From positions 496,001-560,000 of the forward strand of contig NZ_SMSG01000001.1 in assembly GCF_004382795.1 (NCBI RefSeq): DNA of 64,000 nt, read 5' to 3'. Every line of letters begins with the position of its first letter. The first letter of the stretch is position 1. Origin of the DNA: Cumulibacter soli (lineage in GTDB: Bacteria; Actinomycetota; Actinomycetes; Mycobacteriales; Antricoccaceae). The position numbers and the translations under genes were made by a program. The notes under the pieces are model-generated. The model searched no databases. It was not told where the DNA came from and saw only the letters and a program-made list of their open reading frames with translations. Shown piece by piece: positions 53,147 to 62,500 of this stretch.

Positions 53147-53821
53147 ATGAACGCGGTGATCGCAGACCTGCTTCCACTAGCGGTTGGCGTGGCGGTTTCG
53201 CCGATACCGATCATTGCGGTGATCCTGATGTTGCTGTCGACGCACCCTGGACCGACGAGCGGCGGATTTGCCCTCGGCTGGATAGTCGGCATTGCATTGA
53301 CATCAACCGCCATGGCGCTGATGTACAACGCTGCCGGGGCTGCAGCCGACGAAGGCTCCTCCGGAGGGGGCGGATGGTTCCGACTCATCCTCGGGCTCCT
53401 GTTGATCGCTCTCGCGGTGCGAAAGTGGCGCGCGCGGCCGACTGATGCTGATGCACCGCAGCTGCCGCACTGGATGTCAGCGGTGACGCAGTTCGGCGTA
53501 GCTAAAGCAACCGGTCTCGGCTTGGTTCTGTCCTCAGTCAACCCGAAGAACCTGCTGATGGCAGTCGCCGCCGGCACCGTTATCGCAGATGGCGTCGGTG
53601 GCGCTGACGAATTCACCGTCGCGGTGGCCGTCTACACGGTCATCGCCGCGAGCACTGTCTTGATACCTGTTATCGGTTACGCCGTCGCCGCGGCTCGGGT
53701 ACGTCCATGGCTGGATGCCCTTCGCGGGTGGCTCGAGGCCAATAACGCAGCGATGATGGCGGTCTTGCTGTTGGTGCTCGGCGTCATGATCCTCGGCAAA
53801 GGCATCGCCGGTCTCGGTTGA
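53147..53821 (+). CDS. GAP/Sap family membrane protein, copy 2
   Basis: The protein of 224 residues has the same LysE-like six-helix layout as copy 1 (LLPLAVGVAVSPIPIIAVILML at the start, LVLSSVNPKNLLMAV in the middle). It is divergent from the arylsulfatase. The ATG at 53147 follows GGAT; an upstream in-frame ATG lies inside the promoter gap. Confidence 0.87.
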   Translation: MNAVIADLLPLAVGVAVSPIPIIAVILMLLSTHPGPTSGGFALGWIVGIALTSTAMALMYNAAGAAADEGSSGGGGWFRLILGLLLIALAVRKWRARPTDADAPQLPHWMSAVTQFGVAKATGLGLVLSSVNPKNLLMAVAAGTVIADGVGGADEFTVAVAVYTVIAASTVLIPVIGYAVAAARVRPWLDALRGWLEANNAAMMAVLLLVLGVMILGKGIAGLG

Positions 53822-53892
53822 TTCGCTACCCTTGGCGCGATGGCTTTCACCTACGGGAGGCCTTCGGATCCGCAGACCGATGGACAGAAGGA

Positions 53893-54210
53893 CTAGGTGC
53901 CAAGTAGCTTCGCCTTCTGCGCAGCGAACTCTTCCTCGGTAAGCACACCACTGCTGCGCAGTTCACCAAGTTCTTTCAGTTGCGCAATGACATCATCGGT
54001 TCCGCTCGCCGCGGGAGTTGCAGGCGGGGGTGGGGTATATGCCTGCTGCTCGCGGTACGCATTGGCCTGTTGCTGCTCCATCGCACGCTCTTGCTGATGC
54101 CGCGCGACGCTTCCGGATACGGCACTCGCTGTTCCCGCCACCACCGCCGTACGAGCCATCGTGCCCAGTAACCCCGGCCGTCCGACACGACCGATTCCTC
54201 GTCCGAACAT
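53893..54210 (-). CDS. SHOCT domain protein
   Basis: The 105-residue protein has a Gly/Arg-rich N-terminus, a weakly hydrophobic stretch (TMARTAVVAGTASAVSG), a Gln-rich coil and a C-terminal SHOCT domain (LKELGELRSSGVLTEEEFAAQKAKLL). SHOCT domains mediate oligomerisation or protein contacts. It is the last gene of a minus-strand set. Confidence 0.88.
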   Translation of the reverse strand: MFGRGIGRVGRPGLLGTMARTAVVAGTASAVSGSVARHQQERAMEQQQANAYREQQAYTPPPPATPAASGTDDVIAQLKELGELRSSGVLTEEEFAAQKAKLLGT

Positions 54211-54317
54211 GTGCTGCCTCCTTGAAAGGTAAGTACCTGCCTGTGATCCGATACGGACGTCAACCCTGGGTGTCCGTCGCGATCGGGCGTGACTAGTGAA
54301 CGCTGGCGGGTCGTTGG

Positions 54318-54743
54318 TTAGGACGCTTCGAGGTCGGCGTACGCCTGCTGCACTTCGTCCTCTGGAACCCGTCCGTGCGCGACAATCGCTCCGCCGGCCT
54401 CTTCCAGCGCCGTAAGCAACTCTCGCGCCCAGAGCTGTTCATAGACGATGACCCCGGCGGCCGTGCCCGGCTGAAGTTCAGCTCCCGCTACCGCCAGATC
54501 TTCCTCACTCAACAGTCCACCGAACTCGCCATCGATACTGTCGTAGAGGCTTGCCGCGGGCGAGGAGAGCGAGTCGATCTCGAACGCATCGACGACTCCA
54601 TCGGCGTCCTTCGACACGAACACGAGGTCGATGATCCGGACCAGGTCGCGTTCGACAAGACTCGCGAGCGCATTGGCTATTGCTCCGTGGAATTCGCCAT
54701 CGCGGAACTCGGCCACGAGGAAATCGATGGGACCTCGCTGCAT
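54318..54743 (-). CDS. DUF6325 family protein
   Basis: The 141-residue soluble protein begins MQRGPIDFLVAEF and has the pattern LVRIIDLVFVSKDADG, then acidic segments and a C-terminal helix. DUF6325/DUF1269-like proteins are frequent next to SHOCT genes in actinobacteria and may be stress proteins. Function unproven. A dyad copy lies 86 bp upstream. Confidence 0.82.
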   Translation of the reverse strand: MQRGPIDFLVAEFRDGEFHGAIANALASLVERDLVRIIDLVFVSKDADGVVDAFEIDSLSSPAASLYDSIDGEFGGLLSEEDLAVAGAELQPGTAAGVIVYEQLWARELLTALEEAGGAIVAHGRVPEDEVQQAYADLEAS

Positions 54744-54828
54744 GATGCCTCCTCAAGAGGTTCGGGTGAAATGTCGGCGCTGCAGCCCGTGTCGCGGCAA
54801 ACGTAACCCGCACGGAGGGACCTCGATC

Positions 54829-54845
54829 TCCCCCGTCACGGGTGA
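54829..54845. promoter_or_regulatory. 17-bp dyad copy g, TCCCCC-GTCAC-GGGTGA
   Basis: Eleven of twelve arm bases match. It overlaps the end of the YggT-like gene and lies upstream of the DUF6325 gene. Confidence 0.55.
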
Positions 54846-55336
54846 ACGTCTCCCGGGTATCCGGCGGCGCCAGCTACAGGTGGCGCCGCCGGCGGCAACA
54901 TCGCAGCCGTACGAGCGGCCTTGGCCTTCGCATTGAGCCACGACAGCAATGCCGCAATCGCCGCTCCAAGCAGTAGGTAGATCAGCGTCGCGAACAACAG
55001 TGACGTGTCCAGGACGGATTGCCCCGAAATCTCAACTGGCGGGAAAATTCCACGGAATGGTCGCATCGCAAACTGAGCATTGCGATACACCCACATCGTG
55101 AAGGCCGCATCCGTGCTCGCGCCGAAAAGTCGTAGGACGAACGCCAGCGACAACAGCACCGTGTTGATGATGACGAATATGTACGCCATCCACGCCGCCA
55201 CTTTGGCGATCGCAAGGACAACGGGTATGTCGCCGGTCGATCGCTTACTGGCGTCAGTAGCACTAGTACCTTGCGGCCGCGACGAGTACGAATTCGGGTT
55301 TCCGGTCGGATGCTGACCAACGTAGGGATTCGTCAT
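54836..55336 (-). CDS. YggT-like membrane protein
   Basis: In this 166-residue protein two or three transmembrane helices follow a Ser/Asn/Pro-rich N-terminus (first helix about 40-72, second about 110-137). The segment RPFRGIFPPVEISGQSVLD between them recalls the YggT family loop. It ends with a Pro/Ala-rich tail. The match is modest. It lies downstream of the HAD gene with 42 bp between. Confidence 0.7.
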   Translation of the reverse strand: MTNPYVGQHPTGNPNSYSSRPQGTSATDASKRSTGDIPVVLAIAKVAAWMAYIFVIINTVLLSLAFVLRLFGASTDAAFTMWVYRNAQFAMRPFRGIFPPVEISGQSVLDTSLLFATLIYLLLGAAIAALLSWLNAKAKAARTAAMLPPAAPPVAGAAGYPGDVHP

Positions 55337-55371
55337 CGCCCCATCGTCATCTCTGAGTGAGCTCGTGTGAC

Positions 55372-55388
55372 TCGCCCGTCACGGGTGA
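55372..55388. promoter_or_regulatory. 17-bp dyad copy h, TCGCCC-GTCAC-GGGTGA
   Basis: Eleven of twelve arm bases match. It overlaps the stop codon of the HAD gene and lies 35 bp upstream of the YggT-like gene. Confidence 0.55.
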
Positions 55389-56317
55389 ACCGACGCCTGT
55401 TCGCCCGGAAAGACTCGCGTCCAATCGTGCGCCATGCTGACGACTGTCCATTCCAATCGGGCGGCCGTGTCGCGGATCGGTTCGCGATCGTCGCCCAACG
55501 TCGCGCTGTGTCCCGAATATTCAAACTCCCTCGTAGCATCGTCGTGATCGACGAGCAGAGCGAGCGACGGACCATCTCCGGTGGTCGCCCACTGCATCAT
55601 CTCGCTATCGCCATCGGAATTGCCGGCCGCGAGAATAGGCCGTCGTCCCAATTGGGTTTGGATGTTGTTCACCTTCACCGGCCCCTCATTGGCGCCACCG
55701 ACCAGTCGACTCGAGCGCGCCAGGGACGGCCCACCGTCTTGCTTTCGGAAGTCGTACTCGATCAGTGTCCCCACCACAAGTTCCTGGGGCACGCCATACA
55801 GGTCGTCGGCAACAGCCCGCACGAACTCGGCTCCACCGCCGGTCACCACCGCGACGGTGAATTCTCGCGCGCGTAATTCGCCGATGAGCTCCAGCATCGG
55901 AGCGTAGATCGTGCGGCCCAGTGGTACCCCGAGTGTGGGGTGAACGGCGGATTTCACGAACGCAGCGGACTCAGCGGCGAATAACTCGGGTTCGATACCT
56001 TCGAACAGTTCTGTCAACGCGACGGCGATCTGAGCCAGGCCCAACTCGCCGATCGCAGCGCGATCACCATTGATCAACGCGGCGTACTCCGCGCGGTCGA
56101 CGACCGACGGTTCCGATGCGACTCGATCTTTGAGCGCCTTGACGAAGAACTCCCACTGCACATAGTTCGGTTTCTCGCACCACAACGTGCCGTCGTTATC
56201 GAAGCACGCAACCCGCGCCGTGCGCGGAAGCGCCTCGGAAGCATCAAGGAATGCGATCACAGAATCCCGCGTGGGACCCGGACGCCAACTCGGCAATAAC
56301 CCACCTGTGTTCGTCAT
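55379..56317 (-). CDS. HAD family hydrolase
   Basis: In this 312-residue protein the HAD motif I is DNDGT at 40-44 with the nucleophile Asp40 and Asp42. Motif II/III region (VAVVTGGGAEFVRAV) and the GNSDGDSEMM loop are present. It resembles phosphoserine-phosphatase-like HAD proteins found with sulfatase genes in actinobacteria. The substrate is unknown. The start at MTNTGGLLPS is preferred over a longer frame of 25 more codons. Confidence 0.9.
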   Translation of the reverse strand: MTNTGGLLPSWRPGPTRDSVIAFLDASEALPRTARVACFDNDGTLWCEKPNYVQWEFFVKALKDRVASEPSVVDRAEYAALINGDRAAIGELGLAQIAVALTELFEGIEPELFAAESAAFVKSAVHPTLGVPLGRTIYAPMLELIGELRAREFTVAVVTGGGAEFVRAVADDLYGVPQELVVGTLIEYDFRKQDGGPSLARSSRLVGGANEGPVKVNNIQTQLGRRPILAAGNSDGDSEMMQWATTGDGPSLALLVDHDDATREFEYSGHSATLGDDREPIRDTAARLEWTVVSMAHDWTRVFPGEQASVHP

Positions 56318-56520
56318 GACTTCCCTTCGCCGTACGGGCCCGAATAACACGGTTGTGGCAACCCTGACCCGCGCATCACCGATAAGCCTCACCTATATCG
56401 GACGACCCCCACCCCCGTGACGCTGGTGTTAGCGTCCGCTCCATGCGCGGGTATTACCGCGCACTCGACATCGAAACTCATATCCGTCCCCGATCCCAAT
56501 GCGCAGAGGCGGCAGTTGGC

Positions 56521-59500
56521 ATGTTCGGAAAATCGCTGTGGCGTTCACGCACGAAGCGCTCCTGGTGGGCCTGCTTATTGTCGATCGCACTGGTCGTGCC
56601 GATGGCGGCGTTCATCGGTACGCCTGCCAGCGCGGATGAGGGTGATCCGGAGTATCTGCAGATCGAGAAGTCGATCTCGTCCAGTGAACTGACCGCCGGT
56701 GACCAGTTCACCTATCAAATCCAGGTGACCTGTTCCGAGGCCGACTGCGTCAACGCAACGATCGATGACGCGTTCCCACCGGAACTTGCCGGGTTCCCGA
56801 TCACCAACGTGTCGATCACACCCGACGCATCGACGGTGCCTCGTACAGTCACCTGGAACGGCGGTGATGCGCGCCCGGACAACTTCACCGACGACACTGA
56901 GCTACACGTTGACCTGCAGCAGCCGCTGCAAGCAGGCGGTGTCGGGCTGAGCAACGGCACAACATTCACAATCACCGTCACGTCCGAGGTCCCGCAGGAT
57001 CAGCCGCCCGGGGAAGTCACGTTCACCAATACCGCTAACACAACAGCCGACAATGCCCAACCCGTCTCCGATAATGCGAGCGCGACTATCGTGGTCGCAC
57101 CGACGATCGGCGTGGACGCGACGAAGGCGTGGGCGCCGGAAAACGCCGCCTGGAACCCCGGCACCGAATCGACCATAACCGTCGGGGTCACGAATACGTC
57201 GAACGCTCCGGTACAGCGAATGGTGCTACAGGAGCCGCAGACCGCTCCGGATGGCGCGAGTGCGCTTGACCCAAATAACCCGTTCGTCCTGCACGACTTC
57301 ACCGGCTTTGACGGCGTCTCGATCCCGCCTGTCTGCGAGTCCACGCAGGTGGACGCGTACGTACAGGGCGGTGACGGCACCTGGAACTGGGTGAGCGGCA
57401 CACCGGCGACCGACCTCGGATTGCCCGATGGCGTGACCAACGAGGACGTCGGCGGACTGCGCGTGACCTGCATCGGCACCGACATCCCGCCGCAGACCAC
57501 GATGTCGTTTGAGATCGACGTGACGCAACGCGACCTCGACCGCAATACCGGAGAGTCCTTCGAAGCCGAAACCCGCACGACCGACAATGTCGTTGAGGGG
57601 CAGACCGAGGCTATCGGCTATGACCCGGCTATTGACACCGCGACCGCGTCACACACGATCACCCCGACCGACTTGTCGGCCGGGGCCACCAAGAACATCG
57701 AGCCCGCCCGCATTCCTGCCGGCGACAGCGCGGCAGCCACGATCTCCGGCACGAACACCTCATCCGGACCAGTCAGCGAACTACGCATTTCCGACCTCGA
57801 CTACTTCACCGAGGACGTGACCTTCGGCGGCTTCAGCGAGCCACCGACCTGGCCCGAAGGCGCCACGTCAGCGGAGGTCATCTACTACCCGCTAGGCGGC
57901 GGCAACCCCGAGATCGTCCCCTTCGACAACGGCCAGACGCCCGCGCCACCGTCCGAAGCGATATCGGGATTCGAGATCGTCTACTCCGCCGAGGACGACG
58001 CGATTATCGCCACTGCGAATGCGAGCGCCGCGTTCACCATCGACACGGACGCCGACACGGCGGCGGACGGCGAACTCGCAACGACCAACAACATCACCAC
58101 AACCGTGAACACGGCATCGGGACGCCAGGCGACTGCAGACGCCAGCGACGACCTCACCGTGGTGGATCCGAGCATCGTGGTGGACCTGGCCAAGTCGATC
58201 CTGCCAGCGACTGCCGTGCTACCAGGCGAATCGGTAACGACCTCACTCACCGCAGTCACGGCCTCGGCATCGGAGTTCATTGACCCGAAAACCATCGTGG
58301 TCGAGGATTCCTGGGGCGACGAGGATGACTTCTGGAACGCATTTAATCTGTCATCGGTCGCGCCTACCCAGGTGCCGCCGAACTCGACTCTCGAGGTAGC
58401 GGTCGAGGTCAACGGTGAGTGGGTCAGCGTCGCGTCATTCGAATCGCAACCTAACCCTCGCACCGTGACCGTGAGCCAGGCGGAGATTGAAGCTGCGATC
58501 GATCCGGCAACGATGGACGATGTCACCGGTATCCGGTTCACCTTCACTGCCGATGACGTGTTCCCGGCCGGCACTACCGTCGCTCCGTATTTCACCTCCA
58601 CGGCGCGCGCCGAGTTGCGTGATGGCAGCGGCCCGACAACTCCCGGCGAGGCCCAGCCGGTGACGTACACGAACGCCGCCACGACGACCGGGACCGGTGT
58701 GACCCCTGACGGCCAGGAACTCGAGGGCACCGATGACGCCAGCGATGACGCCACGATCATAAGTTTCGACGGCGTCGGGCCGGGAGCACTCGACGTCACC
58801 AAGAGTTGGTCCGAACCAACCGTCGATGCGCAGTCTGGCCAGACTCGCGCCACCACGCTGTCGTGGGGTGTCGCGCCCGGGTACGACACCGTGACGCTCA
58901 CCGATCCCCTGAACGCCGAGGCGACCGAGAACCCTGAGGACACGGTGTTCCAGGCATTCAACCTGATCGCCGTCAATCCGATTGCCCCGAGTGATCAACC
59001 GTACGCGAACGGGTGGTGGTTCAAATACGACACCGTGACCGCAGTCGAGTTGTACAACGGCTCCGGCTGGGTCACTGTCCCCGAGCCGGCCGGCGGATGG
59101 AACGGTCCAGGCGGCTTCGTCGGGTATGACCTCAGCGGTCCCGAGCAGCAGTCCACTACCGGAGTGCGACTCATCATGCAGGAGAACACCGCAGCCCGCG
59201 AAGCGGCGCAACAGGATGGGCCAGACTTCGACCCGTACGCCCCAGATCCAGGAAGCGGCGTCGGTTCGACCAGTACCTTACGCACCTTCGACCTGACCTG
59301 GCAGATCCGGGACAAGACTCGGGTCGGCGACCAGTTCGTCACCGCCGAGGACGTATACAACACGTCCGATCCCGGCGTCGTGAACAACACCGTCCGGATC
59401 GATGCGACCGATGGCGACACGACGAATTCCGACTCGGCGGACGCCGACATCCTGATTCTCGACCAACCACCGGCCGTCAACGTCGTTAAAACCGCAAGCG

Positions 59501-62500
59501 ACGACCTGCTGTACATACCTCCGGCCGACTCTCCGGCAGATGCATACCCGAGTGTGAATTTCGGGATCACTGCACAATCGGAATCAACGGCGGCAGCCTC
59601 GTACGTGCGACTCACCGATCCGATGCCGTGCGACGACGGTGATCTACCGGTCTGCAACACCCCGAACACCGCCGCCGACGCGAGCGCTAACCCGTACGCA
59701 GACGTCGACAGTTGGGACGACCTTGGCTCGGTCGAGAACCCGTTCGACCGGTTCACCATGACCTCGATGGTCATCGGCGCGAGCGTCACCGATGAGGTCG
59801 ATCTGTCGCAGACAACCGTGTGGCTCTTGGAGTACGTCGACGGATCCTTCTCCTCGGTGCCGAGCACCGCTGCGGACATCAACAGCGGATCGGTCGATCT
59901 CACCGATGTGGTCGGGTTCTCGATTACCTATCAGGGAAGCGATCCGGCCGAGGACGGCGGCACAATCACGTCCGGCAACGTGCTGAGCGTCGACATCGAC
60001 GCGACCCTGCGTTCGACGATTCGTAGCACCTCCGAGCCGCAGACCGCGGACGCGGACGAGACGATCGACGTGACGAATTACGTATTCGCGCAGTCATATG
60101 ATCCGGTCACCGCGGATGAGGATGCGATCGCTGCCGACAATGCGCAGGCCGGGGTAGTACTGTCCGGCGGCACGATTGACGTCGTCCCGTCGAAGACCGT
60201 CGATCCGGATGAGCTTCCCGAGCCGCAGCGTGATGATCCGGTGACGGTCACGTTAGGGGCGACGTCGGGAGACAGCACGCTCCCCTCGGTGGATGTCACG
60301 CTGGAAGACCAAGCGTTATCACCAGACTTCTGGAATTCGTTCGACTTCATCGGTCTCGGCGCGATCGCGGCCCCGGACGGCGCCGACCAAGTTCAAGTCG
60401 ACGTGTACGGACCATTCGGTGACGGCGACGAATTGACGTGGGCGGCGGGTACTCCGAGTCCGCTGGATTCGCCGACGCTGGCCGTCGACGAGGCGCAGTA
60501 TCCGGATGTGCAGGGCATCCGATTCACCTTCTCGAAGGCCGACGGCACCGTATTCTCCACCACGCTGCCGGCCCCGGCGTGGAGCGCAGATGCCACGTTC
60601 GAGGTTCAGCTCCGAGACGAGTACCGCGACGGCTCCGGACCGACCCCCGTTGAGGGGTCGGTCGAGAACACCGTCACGGTGCAGAACAACGGCCAGCTCG
60701 CCTCCTCCGACGAGGAGACCGCACCCGCCGAGATCAACCTCAGCACCGGAACTCACGACATCGAGGTCAACAAGCTCGCGAATGAAGGCACCCACTTTGC
60801 TACGCCTGGGACGCCGATCCCGTGGCGGCTGCAGTTCCAGAACACAGGCACGGGTTACCTGACGGTCGATCAGCTTCAGGACACGCTGCCCGAGGACCTG
60901 GTCTATCTACCGAATCCCGCGCCGACGTACACCGCGCAGGAAGACGGGTTGCTGTCCGAGGATGTCACGTTGACCCAGGATGGGCAGGACCTCATCTTCA
61001 CCTGGCCGGATGACGGCAACACGATGGCTCCCGGCGAGATCTTCGAGATCACCCTCTACCTCGAGTTGCAGCCCGTCGCCGCAGATGTACAGGTGGAGAA
61101 CACAATGGTCGTCCACACCGAGGAAACGCTGGACAGTTGCGCCAACATCTCGCCCGACCTCGAGGTCACTGACGATTTCGAGAACGACCCGACGACGTGT
61201 GGAACGACGGACTATGTCGAGCCGACCCCGGGCCCGAATCTATTCACGCTGAAGGGCGTTCAGGGTTCGCTCGACGGCGCCATCAACCCCAACGGTCCTG
61301 ATTCGAATTGCTTGACCTTCGAGACCGCAGGTGAGACCTACTACCGCTCGCCGTGTGCCGCCAACAGCGTCGTCGGCGGCGTGGACCAGTGGGTGTTGCA
61401 TGTGGCGAACGCCGGCACGACACCGGTCGAATCGATGACAATATTCGACCAACTGCCTGTCGCCGGCGATCAGCAATTGGTCTCCGGGGCGAGCCGCGGT
61501 TCGCAGTACAAGGTGGAGTTGGTAGCGGAATCCCTACAGGCGTACCTACCCGAGGGCACGATAGGCACGATCGAAGTCACCACCGATGCCGGTGCCTGCG
61601 TTAACACCTGGCCCGTGGTCCAGACCAAGGATCCGTGCACTCAGAACGGCGAGACCTGGACGGAGGTCACCGACGGCGCCGAGATCGACTGGAGCAACGT
61701 AACCGGCGTCCGGATGACTATGGACTTCACTTCGACACCCAGCGGGGGGTTGCAGCCGGGTGACGAGGTGAACCTCGTTGCGCAAACCCAGAACACGCTG
61801 ATCAGCGAGGATTTCCCCGAGGGCGTGTCCCCCGTCGTTCCCACGCAGGATGAATTCGCGTGGAACCAGTTCGGCGTGAAGTACCACTCCGCAGGCGAGG
61901 ATCACAAAATCGCGCCGGCCATCGTCGGCGTCCATCTGCTGAATGGGCCGATCCAGCTCAGCAAGGCAATCACCGGCCCGGGAGCGACGTACGCCGCGAC
62001 GAGTTTCGACGTCGACGTCACGTGCACTCTCGATGGTGTCGACCTCAACCTCGGTGAGGCGTCGACCGTGACGTTAACGGCGGAAAACGACTACGCCCAT
62101 CGGATAGATGGAATCCCTCTCGGCGCAGACTGCACTCTGCAGGAGGCTGGTGACCTCGGCGCTTACGGGGAAACTTCCCGCTCCGGCACGCCGGTCACCC
62201 TCGATGTCGATATACCGGCCGGCGAGGGCGATCCGGTGCCGGAGGCTCAGGTAGCCACGATCACGAACGACTATCAGATGACGGGGCTGTCGATCACTAA
62301 GCAGGTAACCACCGACGCCGTGGTCGGTGACTTCGGACCGTTCGACTTCACGCTGGCCTGCACCTCGATCACCGGAATCCCGATCACGTTTGGTGACGAA
62401 GGAACCACCGAACTCACCTTCACGCTGACCGGCGGCGAGACGTTCACGGCGCCCGAGAACACCATCCCGGTCGGTGCGGAATGCACCGTCGCAGAGGTCG

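Noticed and set aside
53840-53896. 18-codon plus-strand frame after GAP copy 2
   Set aside because: Too short and without ribosome-binding site or conservation evidence.
54253-54277. ACGGAC/GTCCGT hairpin between DUF6325 and SHOCT genes
   Set aside because: The arms are short and no T-run follows, so I could not support it as a terminator; its internal ACCC-N1-GGGT does not match the 17-bp dyad spacing.
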